From Kryptolebias marmoratus (Eukaryota > Chordata > Actinopteri > Cyprinodontiformes > Rivulidae): DNA of 64,000 nucleotides. A model generated the notes under the pieces. That model had not been told where the DNA came from, made no database searches, and saw only the letters and a list, made by a program, of their open reading frames with translations. Below, in pieces: positions 11,434 through 24,088 of the stretch. The position numbers were made by a program, and so were the translations under genes. The DNA lies in assembly GCF_001649575.2 (NCBI RefSeq), contig NC_051439.1:185785-249784 (forward strand), read 5' to 3'. Each line of letters opens with the position of its first letter. Position 1 is the first letter of the stretch.

Positions 11434-12108
11434 CTTGCTTCAGCTATTCTACCAACAGAATACAATGCATTTGTAAAAGAGAGAGAGAAAATCAAGACAG
11501 ATAGAAACATGAAGGTACAAGAGAATGTGGAACTTGCACAGAAAAAAATGAGGGAAGCGTTTGCAAACAAGGCAAACAAAAAATACAAAGATTTTCAATT
11601 CAGAGAAGGGGATGAAGTTCTGCTATACAACAACAGAAAGAGATGTAGGAAAGGAGCAAGGATGGAGACTGACTTTTCTGGTCCTTATGTCATACATGAA
11701 TTTTTGGGGAACACAACTGTGTTAAAAACAATGAAAGGAAAATTCCTAAAAACAAAATACAGTGTCACTCACATAAAGCCGTACAAAAGAGGCAATGAGG
11801 GAGACAAGGTACGTGAGGGTTTTGCCTTAAGTGAGAAGGTACAAGACAGAGTGTCAGTAATAAGGTATGTGGGCAAAGTGGAAACAACACAAACACAGAC
11901 AAGGACGGAGGGTCAGGACCCTGCTAAGGTGAACCAGCTGTCTCCCTCACCCCCTCCCAAAATGTCTTCCTCACCCCCTCCCACATTGTCTTCCTCACCC
12001 CCTCCCAAGATGTCTCCCTTGCCTTCTCCTAGGATGTCACAGAGTACTATTCAGCAGCAAGATGTGGTAGTCCTGCAAAACGAAATTACTTTCCTGACAA
12101 GTTGGTGA
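11434..12108 (+). CDS. Integrase C-terminal exon with GPY module and Pro-rich linker
   Basis: Opens at the acceptor before LASAILPTEYNAFVKE and stays open to a stop at 12108. Residues about 25-100 form the integrase C-terminal region (FREGDEVLLYNN, then DFSGPYVIHEF and SVTHIKPYK). GPY is the motif that names the GPY/F module of Gypsy and Ginger integrases. From about 11935 the protein is a run of SPPPKMS-type units repeated four times. The exon probably ends by splicing at about 12100, before the stop. A different frame over 12085-12150 (NYFPDKLVMGSDRLV) also looks protein-like, so a small frame error here is possible. Confidence 0.75.
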   Translation, partial: LASAILPTEYNAFVKEREKIKTDRNMKVQENVELAQKKMREAFANKANKKYKDFQFREGDEVLLYNNRKRCRKGARMETDFSGPYVIHEFLGNTTVLKTMKGKFLKTKYSVTHIKPYKRGNEGDKVREGFALSEKVQDRVSVIRYVGKVETTQTQTRTEGQDPAKVNQLSPSPPPKMSSSPPPTLSSSPPPKMSPLPSPRMSQSTIQQQDVVVLQNEITFLTSW

Positions 12109-12273
12109 TGGGTTCTGACCGGTTGGTCAGTTTTTTGCATGTTTGTTCAATGACCTGTTCCTTGTCTTGTCTGCATTTGTTCTCATTGTTCAAATGAAAT
12201 GCTGTCGTTTGTTTCAGATCTGTAAGCTTTTAAATTATTAACATTGTTTTTTTTTTTGTTTTTTTTTATGCAG

Positions 12274-14107
<1,834 letters not shown>

Positions 14108-14226
14108 GTGAAAATACCAAATTGCAATTGAATCAATTTATTTTATCTAAGCAAAGATAAAAGCAAAATATAAAACATTTAAACAGTAAAGCAGACAATA
14201 AATGCACAATTATCTTTGTTTTCCAG

Positions 14227-14471
14227 ACAAGGTGGAAGACTATTGTGTCTACTGCAACATGCTGCAGTATGATGTTAACCAGGACGTCATTGATATGGTA
14301 AAAAAGCAGCTATAGAATTTCATACTTACAAGGCATTATACTTACTCATGACTGTTTTTGTTTCTGTCCACCTCACAGATACAGTGTGACATCTGTCCAA
14401 GATGGACACATAAAGAATGTGCCACAAACACTGTTGACGTGTTCCACTGCAAAAAGTGTCAGTTGAATTGA
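14227..14471 (+). CDS. C-terminal PHD finger exons
   Basis: Exons 14227-14297 and 14379-14471 give CVYC, then CDIC, WTHKEC and CKKC, followed by QLN and a stop. The eight ligands fit C4HC3 in PHD order (C-x2-C, C-x2-C, H-x2-C, C-x2-C), with Trp two residues before the His. PHD fingers usually bind histone tails. The two exons join in phase with the protease exons (phase 1 then 0), so the finger belongs to the same protein. Confidence 0.82.
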
Positions 14472-14564
14472 CCCAATACAGTTGATCTGGTGTTGATTTT
14501 GTTATGTCTTTTGGTAAACCTTGGACCCACATACAGAAACTCTTGGGAAGCAGATGAATGTATC

Positions 14565-14570
14565 AATAAA
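14565..14570 (+). terminator. Polyadenylation signal of the Ginger-like gene
   Basis: An AATAAA about 95 bp after the stop codon, within an AT-rich 3' flank. Confidence 0.6.
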
Positions 14571-14649
14571 GTATATTATACAATGAAAAGGGAAACATGA
14601 GTCTTTGTCTGCGAAAGCTGGATGCAGGGGTTTAAAACAGAGTGTGTTA

Positions 14650-15040
14650 TGATCTGACAGCTTAACTGGTAAGTCAGGCTGTCATACACATATTTAAAAC
14701 AAAGTGTATGACAGCCTGATTTAGCAGCTAACCTGTCAGATCATCATACACATGTTTAAAACAAAGTGTATGACAGCCTGANNNNNNNNNNNNNNNNNNN
14801 NNNNNNNNNNNNNNNNNNNNNNNNNNNNNNNNNNNNNNNNNNNNNNNNNNNNNNNNNNNNNNNNNNNNNNNNNNNNNNNNNGATCATCATACACATGTTT
14901 AAAACAAAGTGTATGACAGCCTGACTTAGCAGCTAACCTGTCAGATCATCATACACATGTTTAAAACAAAGTGTATAACATCCTGACTTAGCAACTAACC
15001 TGTCAGATGATCATACACATGTTTAAAACGAAGTGTAAAT
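14650..15040. repeat. 62-bp hairpin satellite with assembly gap
   Basis: Tandem units of 62 bp (CATACACATGTTTAAAAC ... GTGTATGACAGCCTGA ... AGCTAACCTGTCAGATC) run from 14704 to about 15035, broken by a 100-N gap. The array is preceded by one unit in the opposite direction (14650-14689), giving 40-nt inverted arms with 14704-14743. Each unit also has a CATACAC/GTGTATG inner palindrome. From 15040 to 15200 the sequence decays into looser GTATGG...GACA units. It lies directly downstream of the Ginger-like gene. Confidence 0.9.
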
Positions 15041-15204
15041 GACTGATTAAATAAAAGCATATGGTGATCTCACAGCATATACTTGTCATACAGATTTTGC
15101 TTTGAGTATGGCTATCCGACAATGTATGCTAATCTAACAGATGCAGCCGTCAGTTTGTGATACGCGTATGGCGATAAGACAACGTATGCTGGCCCGACAG
15201 AACA

Positions 15205-15590
15205 CCGGTACCAACTACAAAGATAACGAGGTCTGGAGGAGTCAGCTAATTAGGAACTGAAACCCACTTGAAGAAAACCACCTGCAGAAGATAGAGAAAA
15301 ACAAGTCCATAAACAGGGTTCCGGAAAGATGACCGAAGGAGGATGGGCCAGTTCCTTGTTCAGGTTAAAATGCTATGTTTTAGAGATTTAGCTCAGACAT
15401 CTTCTGGTGTTCCTGCTGTGAGCTGGTAAGGAGTGTCTCCCTTAGTACTAAGGCTAATAAATCTTTTAAACTGAAGATACTGTTTCTGACCATTTTTGAC
15501 TCCTGGTTTCTCTGTGCATTTTCCGGGCTGTCATCAGGAGAGGTTTCTTAGAGTTTGAGTTTCATTTAGGTAATATTTTGTCTCCTCAAC
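15205..15590 (+). repeat. LTR family F, copy 2 (5'-truncated)
   Basis: Matches 7850-8300 from CGGTACCAACTAC to CTCCTCAAC, without the 60-bp insertion of copy 1. It is in the same orientation as copy 1 about 7 kb upstream, with the Ginger-like locus between them. Confidence 0.8.
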
Positions 15591-15593
15591 TTT

Positions 15594-15955
15594 TGTTAAT
15601 ACTTTCTTGTATTTAAGCCTGGTTTCATGTTGTTGTATTTCTGTGTGTTCTTGCCACTCATGTTTCTGTGTTCTTGTGTAATGGAAAATTTTAATGTTGT
15701 TCTTTTTAATAGTAAAATGTATAACAATAATTATGATTCTTGTCTGCACAAGTTAAGACTTACTTAATTTCTTCTTCTTTTAAATGTTTTTCTTTGTATC
15801 AAGGTTTGAAATGCTTTTGGTCTTTGTTCTATGTGGGAAAGATTCTGGTCCTCCCATACGCTTTTCTGGACCTGGACTTGGCTAATTTGTTCTCAGTGCT
15901 TCCTCACTCCCTGTTATTTTTAGATTCGTGAGAAACGAAGCTGCTCAGTAACTAT
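15594..15955. other. No gene seen
   Basis: T-rich sequence with no recognisable coding frame. Confidence 0.5.
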
Positions 15956-16270
15956 GTAAGTGTGGCTCGTTTAGGGTCCTTGTTTGTCTGACTCACTGAT
16001 GGGCCCCCACTGAATTGCATACACAACTCTGCTCAGTTTGGGTTTGGGTGTTTTGTCCTTAGGGTGGACCAACCTCTGCCTGAAATTCTTGTTGGGTTTG
16101 AAATGTACTGGGATGTTGTGTTTTGAGAAAATCCTTCTGAGTTTCTCGGATACTCCAGCAACGTAAGGAATGACAATGTTCTTTCTTCTGTTCCTCTCCT
16201 TGTTCTGTTCCGTGGTGTGTTTAGTGGATTTCCTAGCTGACTTGACAAAAGCCCAATTAGGATACCACAT
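15956..16270 (-). pseudogene. Penelope-like element, C-terminal fragment
   Basis: The minus strand encodes IPYVAGVSEKLRRIFSKH, VHFKPNKNFRQRLVHPKDKT and VVYAIQ. This is the linker that leads into the GIY-YIG nuclease of Neptune-type Penelope elements. Straight after VVYAIQ it jumps to element 3' sequence (WGPISESDKQGP), so the nuclease domain itself is deleted. The fragment cannot encode a working enzyme. Confidence 0.82.
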
Positions 16271-16331
16271 GTTTGGAAAGCTTTTTTGATGTGTTTCTGT
16301 TCCTTTTCCTTCCCTTCTGTCTTTGTGGGGA

Positions 16332-16380
16332 CGTGTTCAGCCTTTCTTTGTGGGCTGCCCACAAAGAAAGGCTGAACACG
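16332..16380. repeat. Perfect 49-bp palindrome
   Basis: Arms 16332-16355 and 16357-16380 are exact reverse complements (24 nt each, starting CGTGTTCAGCC) around a single T at 16356. Confidence 0.97.
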
Positions 16381-17390
16381 ACCAGGGTTGTCCGGGTGGC
16401 ACCTGGCTCTCGCCTTGGGTCATGGGCTACTTTGCCCCTACGGCGGTGGGTTGGGCTGTCTGCTTTTCTCCACCCCAGAGAGAAGGGGACCATCTCCTGG
16501 GTCCAGGGATAGGCTGGCCCTTTGGGGGACCTCACCTGAACCTGGGAGTATAGAGTGTGTATGAGGGTGTGAGTAGGTGTGTTATGTCTTTATTTTATGT
16601 TGGAAGAGTAGATGTGAGTTTCTATATATGAGATTGTGGGTGGGAAGGTGTGAATGGCTGTTTATCTGTCAGGTTGGGTTCTAGGCTGCCACTTCTCCTG
16701 GATCATCTTGGGCCCCTCATTAAAATGTGGGGCCAGTGTCCCCCCCGTTGCACCCCAACTGGTGGTTGGTGCCTCTGCTCGCTGGTGCATGGGTGGCTCT
16801 TGTCGGGGGCTGGGTGCCGGGGTATGTCCCTGCAGGGGGCACCCGGGGCTCCGGGCTTGGGGGGCTGCTGTGTGTCTGTGCCTCCGCTCTTCCTTGTACC
16901 GTCCTCATGTACTGGGGGGTGGATCTGGGTCCCCACACTAACTACCAAATATTCCTAAGGAGAAGCCTTGTAGATACATATAGATACACATATATGCATA
17001 TCTAAATTCAGGTGTCTGTCAGATACACCTTTAGTTGGGCTGCGGTTGTCACTAAATACCCTCTTGTATTACCTGGCTCTATGTACTTTCCATTGAAGTT
17101 ATAATTATCATCATATACTGCATATGCTTTTTGTTGTTGTGGATTCTTTGTTTTGTTTTCTCTTTCCGCAGGTCCTGTGGCAGAATTCAAGGGTGTTGAC
17201 TTGTTTTATCTCTTTGGTTTTTCTCTTCAAATCTCTTTTCCCCGTTCTCTTTCTTCTTTCTCATCTTTGTGTCCATTACAATTGAAATAAACCCAAAGCA
17301 ATTTCTAATAAAGTTTTATACACCAAGGGGAACATCATGGTGAAAACCATAATGTTCCGCTTGTGAAAGCAAATCTGTTAGGCCTTACCC
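16381..17390 (+). mobile_element. GC-rich LINE 3'-UTR-like fragment
   Basis: A GC-rich block (16381-16950) then a T-rich block ending in AATAAACCC and TAATAAAG. The composition shift and motifs (GGCTGGCCCTTTGGGGGACC, CCTGTGGCAGAATTC) resemble 3' regions of fish LINEs, but no reverse transcriptase is present. The open frames in 16650-17005 look like products of low stop density, not genes. Family assignment is a guess. Confidence 0.4.
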
Positions 17391-17519
17391 TGACATTCAG
17401 ATGACAATTCTGAGTGCCCCACAGCTGGACAGGACACATTAAAAAAAGAAGAAAAGAAATTCAGATAGGGTGAAGTGTCTAAAGGTAGAAGTAGAAAGTC
17501 TGATGCTGAATGTTGTCAG

Positions 17520-18715
17520 TGGTTAATCTCCACAGGTTGTATGTGATGTAGAAGAGAAAGAAAAATTCTGGAAGGATCTTGATGAAATGATAGAGAGTAT
17601 TCCCAGGGAGGAGAGAGTGGTGATCAGAGCAAATCTGAATGGACATCTTGGTGAAGGAAACAGATTTGGTGTCAAGGTAAGGAACCAGGAAGAACAGTTG
17701 GTAGTAGATTTTGCCAAGAGGATTGGAATGGCTGTAGTCAACACTTATTTCCAAAGATGGGAGGTACACAGGGTGGTCTATACCAGTGAAAACATGAGTA
17801 CGCAGGTAGACTACATTCTGTATAGAAAAGGTAACCTGAGGGAGATTGTAGACTGTAAGGTGATGGCAGGGGAGAACATGGCCAGACAGCGTCAGATGGT
17901 GGTGTGTAGGATGACTGTTGTGGTTAAAATAATAAAGGCAGAGAAGAAGACCAAATGGTGGAAGTTGACAGAACTGGAAGTCGCAGAACTGAAAATGTTG
18001 AGGTTGTCCTTGGGAGTGACAAGGAGTGATAAGATTAGGAATGAGATCATCAGAGGTACAGCCAGCAGTGGAAATAAAAAAAAATTGTCCACTAGCCACT
18101 GTGGCTGGTGGATAATTTTTTTTTTACCAGCCACTCAAACATTTTACCAGCCTTTTTTTTTCTTTTTTACAGCTGTCAGCAGATTTCTTTTTTAAAAAAG
18201 GTTTTTTAAAAATAAAATTAAATACTTCTGCTCAAATGATTCAAGAAGTGCTGAAACCAACCTTTCTTGAAGTTTCACAAATCAAATAAAGGTCTTACAA
18301 ATAACACACTAGGATTTAAATGTTCTGTTACTGCAGAAATATGTAGTCCTGAGCAATTCTGTGATTTTGCTAACTGTTTGTACCTACCCGTTTCCTGCTT
18401 GGTCGGCAGCTTAATCATCATCAGCTCGGATCACGCAATTTCCATCCCTGGGTACAGCACAGGTTGAATGACTGGGAGATCAAGTTAGAGAAGCCAGACT
18501 GAGATGGTTTGGGCATGTGCAGAGAAGGGATAGTGGGTATATTGGTAAAAGAATGTTAGAGATTCAGCTGCCAGGAAAAGGACAAAGAGGAAAACTAAAG
18601 AGGAGATATATGGATGCAATTAAAGAGGATATGGAGAGAGATGGAGTGAGGACAGAAGACAGTTAGATGGAGGAGGATGAAACCCTTTGGCGACCCCTGA
18701 AATGGGAACAGCCGA
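17520..18715 (+). pseudogene. RTE-type LINE: endonuclease and 3' end
   Basis: 17520-18062 encodes the C-terminal half of an APE-type endonuclease: LNGHLGEGNRFGVKVRNQE, DFAKRIGMAVVNTYF, STQVDYILYRKGNLREI, DCKVMAGENMARQ. It is close to the BovB/RTE endonuclease often annotated as CFDP2-like in fish. 18459-18715 gives the 3' end (RWFGHVQRRDSGYIGKRML ... DAIKEDMERDGV). Nearly all of the reverse transcriptase is missing between them. A hAT MITE (18063-18450) interrupts the remaining coding sequence. Confidence 0.85.
18063..18450. mobile_element. 388-bp hAT MITE with 8-bp target duplication
   Basis: Flanked by GGTACAGC at 18055-18062 and 18451-18458, an exact 8-bp duplication as in hAT transposition. 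The ends are CAGCAGTGGAAAT and, in reverse, CAGGGATGGAAATT. Near the left end a 50-bp near-perfect hairpin (18078-18126) is built on CCACTAGCCACTGTGGCTGG. It has no coding capacity. Confidence 0.85.
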
Positions 18716-19454
18716 AAGATAAAGATGCACTGTAATTGCTTCATAAAGATCAGCTTTCTTGAGATGAAAAAGGCTTCAGTATACCTTATCTTTTGAATAC
18801 CTTATCTGTACAGCATTTTTGTGGTATTGAAATTTAAGAACTTTTAAGAACTAAAATCTAATTGGACAGTTTACTTTTAAGAAGTACACATTTTCAGGGG
18901 CAACCAGAAAATGTTTAAGAGAGTTAAGATGAGACATTCTGCATGCAGGATGGAGCCTGAGGGAGTTGTCTGTCTGTCTAGATAGAGATAAATGGCAAGT
19001 ATTGCCCACAAAGAGGCAAGTGGTTGAATGATAAAACTGATGTCTGAGAAGAAACTCTGCTGTTAGCAATTACTTTAATTGCCCTGTAATCGCCAGTTTC
19101 CTGAGGTAAAAGGAGCCTCCTGCTGAGTTGCAGCTGTACCCTATTCAGAACCTATTTTAACACTAGTGGAAGATTCCTGTCCCAAAAACATACACTTAAT
19201 AAAAGTCAATAACAATTTGATGTAATACATAGATGCAATGTTCGAACTGTACATTTAATCTGTACTGGGTGGGGAGGCATCCCCCCAGATCCTCTTGAAG
19301 ACACACAATGGAGAGGCATCCTTCCAGATCCTCTCAGAAGCACACAGTGAAGAGGTGTGCTCACAAAGGCTTCGGGTTGTGATGATGCGTCAACACTCTC
19401 GGAGACATGGAGTAGACATGGGACATCAGTCCTCTGTGAGGTTTGGAGCAAATT
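18716..19454. other. No gene seen
   Basis: No credible frame. 19265-19345 holds two imperfect copies of GAGGCATCC...CAGATCCTCT, a small direct repeat. Confidence 0.5.
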
Positions 19455-20150
19455 GTTGTGGGGAAAAAAAAATCAATTTCCAGGCACTGTTAAATCACTC
19501 AAACAAGGTTTATTTGTGTATGATGCACAACATACAGAGAGCCTTAAAGACAATTAACAATTAACATCAGAGTCCCAGCTTTGAACGGGAAGCTCCAAAT
19601 CAAAGCAGCAGTGTGCCTCAGTGGCATGGAGCAGTGGTGACCCTCTTAGAGACTAAAGCTAGAGGTGGAGATGAACTGTTGACCCTCTCAAAAACTAGAG
19701 GCAGTGGAGAGATGTCAGGATCTGGGGGAACACTCTTGAAGATATAAGAGGTGCCAACATCTGGGCAGCTGGCAGGCTCAGGAGTGGCTTCAGCATGGTG
19801 GGATCTTTCTCTGCTCTAAAACTGGATAGTGTGTGAAATATAGGGGCAGAGATGATGTAGAACACGGGTGTAGTTACAACCCAGAGCTTGTGTGTATAAA
19901 GGCGTTAGCCTTGCGCCTATGAGGGTGATGAAAGGGGCATGGTTTTGAGTGGCATGACTCTAGAAGGTGGCTGGACCCTGGAGGGTGGCTGGAACCAGAG
20001 AGGATACCAATTGTAGCCATCATGAAGGAGGCTGTGAACCTCAAAATATTCCTGCTCTATTTTTTCTAATAGCTCTGCCATCCCTGGTGAGTTCTTTAGC
20101 CAGGGGAGGAAAGCAAATGTCCACAAAAAGTCATTTGAAGTCATTGCCTA
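19455..20150 (-). repeat. LTR-like region related to 3483-3840
   Basis: The first 180 bp match the insertion at 3483-3840 (TTTCCAGGCACTG ... GGGAAGCTCC). Beyond that, the sequence to 20150 has no second copy in the window. A minus-strand 75-codon frame at 19917-20144 is open but unrecognised. Probably an LTR plus leader; ends unresolved. Confidence 0.4.
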
Positions 20151-20265
20151 AAATCTGATGACATTCCCATGGTATGTTTTTACTACAATGTGTAGATTCC
20201 AGAAGTCTTCCTGATATAAGTCTAAGGTACTGGCAGTCTGCTGGGTCTTTCTTTGAGTCAGTCAT

Positions 20266-20750
20266 TGTGGGGTTTTGGGTTTTCTGTTTCAGTTATTGTC
20301 TTCATGTTTTCTGTTTGAGTCTTTGTTCAGTTATCTTTTGTCTTAGTTTTATTCTTGTGGTTTGTGTCTTGTTTCTTGTCACTATTCACTCCTCCTCAGT
20401 CACTCACTTGCCTGTCAGCCACACCCATCTACACCTGTCCTGACTTTGTAATCATGCCACCTGTTCCCACTTACCTCGTCATCCTCAGTGTTCAAAACCC
20501 AGTCACTCCTTCTATACCTCGCTGGTTCATTGTTTGTTGTCACTTGTGTTTCTGTTTTGTTTGTTCCCTGGTCCTGTTCCTGCTCCTGTCTGTATTTTGG
20601 TTCCTGCCCTCGTTTTGGATTTAGTTTGTTTTTTTTTAGTTTCGCTGCCTCACGAGCTTTTGTTTTTGATTTAATAAATTAGATTTTCCTTCAGTGCAAA
20701 CATGAGTCTGTGTTCTGGGCTCGCCTTCGTTATCTCCACCGCTCCTGACA
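20266..20750 (+). repeat. Solo LTR, family E copy 1
   Basis: Starts TGTGGGG and ends CTCCTGACA, flanked by GTCAT at 20261-20265 and 20751-20755, an exact 5-bp target duplication. Contains AATAAATTAG near 20673 and the family block CAAACATGAGTCTG. No internal sequence. Confidence 0.85.
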
Positions 20751-20757
20751 GTCATTC

Positions 20758-21178
20758 TGTTAGGATTGTTGTAAACAGGACTCCAGTATGCAGACTTGTG
20801 CAGGAACTTGAAAGGAAAAAGAATTTAATAATTAAAATAAAAAAAAAGCCAACATGTCATCTGACAAAAACAAAAATACACAAACATGGAACAGGCAGGA
20901 GAACAAACAGTAAACTAACAGGATGAAATACTGAAGAGTGAGTTAAAGCAAGGAGTATATACATGTGGTGTGGAATTAGAGTAAGTGCTGATGGACAAAG
21001 CTAATGAAAAGGAAGAGCAGATGTGAATGGTTAACTAAAGGTAAAAACGACTGAGGGAAAGAATGTCTGATAATTCAAATAAATACTGAGGATCAAAACA
21101 AAAATACAGAGAATCTCAAAATAACACAAGGAAACATGACAAAATAAAGCACAAAAAATAGGATCAAGACACTTACAG
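20758..21178 (-). repeat. LTR-like repeat
   Basis: A purine-rich 420-bp unit from TGTTAGGATTG to CACTTACA, with several AATAAA-like blocks. The termini suit an LTR read on the minus strand, but no clear target duplication was found. Confidence 0.45.
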
Positions 21179-21839
21179 AAAGTCATTGGTTTTATATCTA
21201 AAAAAGATTATCTTTGGGGCTAAACCTAATTCAAGGTGGTTGTCAGAGCTAGCTACCCTTAAAAAATACAAAAATGACCATAAGCCTGTCAATTTTACAG
21301 ATGCTGAGCTGAAATATGATGTGGTAGTAGCTGAGACTCATCCAAAACAAATATTCTGAGCACTAACAGTTTGAGCAAGATTTTTGTTCACTTTTTTTAT
21401 ATCAACTAATAGGAGTATCTGTTTGTTAGCATAATATTGAACATATCTTATGAACCACTGAATAGATTAACAAAAAATTCAAGAAATAAGAAATAAACAA
21501 ATTTAAGATGGACACCACAGTCAACTGAAATTAAAAAACAAAAAACTGATGACAATTAAGTGAACTTTATAGATACTGGCCTAAAATTTGATGTAGTAAA
21601 AGCTGAGTTATTCACAACCCGTGCTTTGAGCATGACAGCTTGTGATATTGCACAACAATATTTTCGAAGTTTGATGAAAAATCTCCAACTGTCATTTTTT
21701 AACATTGGATGATGAAAAGTGGCAGGATATATGCATTTTTCAGGGAATGTTGATCATTTAATTGCATTTATGCGAATGGACCTTAGAACTTGCTAGCCAA
21801 ATGGAATCGACATCGGAGAAGATTCTGACTTGGCCCGGC
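21179..21839. repeat. Degenerate direct repeat, no gene
   Basis: About 21290-21380 and 21555-21640 share AGATGCTGAGCTGAAATATG / AGATACTGGCCTAAAATTTG, then GATGT.GTA.TA.CTGAG, spaced about 270 bp apart. No coding sequence. Confidence 0.45.
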
Positions 21840-22160
21840 GGAAGTGGCCTCTTTATTTTGGCTGTTTGGATTCGCCATTGACATGTACCAGTGAGACTCT
21901 TGAGGCTGACATAAAATTAAAGGCATCGGTCTGACCTAAAAATAAATTCTGATATCTTAATCTGGCTGCTCTGAGTCGGCCTTGAAAGGCTGGCTATCTC
22001 AAAATTCTCCCGGATATTATGTAAAATTGACATTCTCTGCCCATCAGCTTCCCCCCTTCCCCTCCCCCAGGACACCTACGTAACTGTGCTGGCTACCCTC
22101 CCAAGGCCGGCTGATAAAACTTTCCATCAGTATCAGAAGTATGGCAGACAGAGGCCTATC
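21840..22160 (+). repeat. Repeat shared with 42160-42460 (opposite strand)
   Basis: Shares GCTGTTTGGATTC.CCATTGA, the GGTCTGACCTAAAA block, GGCTGGCTATCT, CTCTGCCC and GGCTGATAAA.TTCCATCA.TATCA in the same order. The copy near 42 kb also carries an intact small ORF; this one does not. Confidence 0.7.
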
Positions 22161-22599
22161 TGGCACAGTATTTGTAGGCATTCCTCACTTCAATCTGTGT
22201 CTTCACTGGCACCCTCTCTCATATCTCTGTCCATCTTGCTCCCTCCCTCTTTTTAGGGTTACAAGCCTGCGGGTGCGAGCGGACAGCCAATGCAAGGCAT
22301 GGCCGTTTGCCTGCTCCCAGCGGAGCAGGGAACCCTATTGTTTTTGTATGGATTTTTCATCCGTACAAATTCTTCTCCGGTAAAACACATTGGCCAGAAA
22401 AACCAGAAACTCCTGGGGAAAAGCCAACCAGACAATCTGATAGAAAAACCCTACCGCTACACAGACAAAAAAAAAAATCATATCGTCCAATACCTAGGGG
22501 GTACTATAGCAAGGACAATGCGTTTTTGCTAATAAGTTTTTAGTATTCACCCCTTTTAGAGGAATCTCACCTAACCACTTAGTTTCTTTCACTGGATCT
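22161..22599. other. No gene seen
   Basis: Three overlapping frames of about 80 codons at 22141-22543 look like chance. No family recognised. Confidence 0.45.
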
Positions 22600-23368
22600 T
22601 TGATGTTGCAGAAAAGACGGACATACAAAACGAGTCCAGACCAGAGGTTTAAAAACAAATCATACAAGACAGTCACAAAGTCGGCCTTCTATCACCTGAA
22701 GAACATCTCCAGGATTAGAGGACTTATGTCTCAGCACGATCTAGAGAAACTCATCCATGCGTTTGTCTTTAGCCGCATTGATTACTGCAACAGTGTCTTC
22801 ACNNNNNNNNNNNNNNNNNNNNNNNNNNNNNNNNNNNNNNNNNNNNNNNNNNNNNNNNNNNNNNNNNNNNNNNNNNNNNNNNNNNNNNNNNNNNNNNNNN
22901 NNNNNNNNNNNNNNNNNNNNNNNNNNNNNNNNNNNNNNNNNNNNNNNNNNNNNNNNNNNNNNNNNNNNNNNNNNNNNNNNNNNNNNNNNNNNNNNNNNNN
23001 NNNNNNNNNNNNNNNNNNNNNNNNNNNNNNNNNNNNNNNNNNNNNNNNNNNNNNNNNNNNNNNNNNNNNNNNNNNNNNNNNNNNNNNNNNNNNNNNNNNN
23101 NNNNNNNNNNNNNNNNNNNNNNNNNNNNNNNNNNNNNNNNNNNNNNNNNNNNNNNNNNNNNNNNNNNNNNNNNNNNNNNNNNNNNNTTAGAGTTGCTTAT
23201 GGCTAAATTAGGGTTAGAGTGCGGGTTTTTGATGTTTGTCTCTTTCTTACTGTTTATTCATTGTCACATGCTGTTTTTATTTTGTTTTTTAATTATGTAA
23301 AGCACCTTGAAATGCCTTGCTGCTGAAATGTGCTATACAAATAAAATTTGATTGATTGATTGATTGAT
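22600..23368 (+). pseudogene. L2-type LINE, RT C-terminus and 3' end, with 384-N gap
   Basis: Before the gap the plus strand reads FYHLKNISRIRGLMSQHDLE, KLIHAFVFSRIDYCNSVF, the conserved C-terminal RT segment of fish L2 elements. After the gap (22803-23186) comes an L2 3' UTR: AAAGCACCTTGAAATGCCTT, GCTATACAAATAAA and a (TGAT)n tail. It is 5'-truncated, as is usual for LINE copies. Confidence 0.85.
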
Positions 23369-23879
23369 TTATTCAAACATTCAGCTGAATGGAGACAACA
23401 ACTCACCAACAAGAAGCAACAGCAACACGTTCCCAGTTGTGTCTGAAGTAATAACCCCTTCCACTTCTTTTTATACTATGAAACATACTGTCATATCATG
23501 ATGCCCTGGAACCTTCAGCCTCCCTCACCCCACTTACACAACTGTTCTTCGTGATTATTGTATGATAAGCTAAGCATGACCTCATTTCAGCAATCAAATT
23601 ATTTTAGTGATATCAAAGTTTGTTTATATTTTGTCGTTGACTAAGCATAACCTCAAATCTTAGCAATCAAAGTATCAAGGTTTGATTATATTTTACAGTT
23701 TGAACTGCATTACCATTTAGTATTTATACAAGCTTTAAATGTTTGCACTGTGAGATTCCTTTGAATGAAACACATTATAAAGCTGTAATGAGTTTAACAG
23801 AAATTAGAAATGAGCACAAACCATACTTTACACTCCTAAACCGCAAGTCTTACACTCAAAATCTTGATGGGACCTTAAA
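23369..23879. other. No gene seen
   Basis: AT-rich, with a short internal duplication: CTAAGCATGACCTCATTTCAG at about 23571 and CTAAGCATAACCTCAAATCTT at about 23641. Confidence 0.5.
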
Positions 23880-24088
23880 GTTAGGATGATTCTGCATCAC
23901 TTTTACATCGGCCACGCCCACTTCCGCCTAACTAGCGTTTTTGCTATAGCGCGATAAAAGCAAATCCTACTTTTGAATACTACTCCCACATTTTAAGCTG
24001 GATCAACGTGACACTTGGTACATAACATCTATAAACCAATCTGCTGAAGCAATGATTAAAAAGTTTTAAAATTTTTGAATTTTGTGAA

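Noticed and set aside
14650..15040. CRISPR-like array
   Set aside because: Whole 62-bp units repeat, without unique spacers.
16650..17005. Several 70-100 codon frames on both strands
   Set aside because: GC-rich low-stop sequence with no shared protein pattern; likely LINE 3' UTR.
17479..18099. 206-codon minus-strand frame
   Set aside because: Antisense shadow of the RTE endonuclease on the plus strand.
20758..21178. LTR with target duplication (GTCATT seen near both ends)
   Set aside because: The left GTCAT is already explained as the duplication of the solo LTR at 20266-20750, and its distance from the second unit's ends does not fit.
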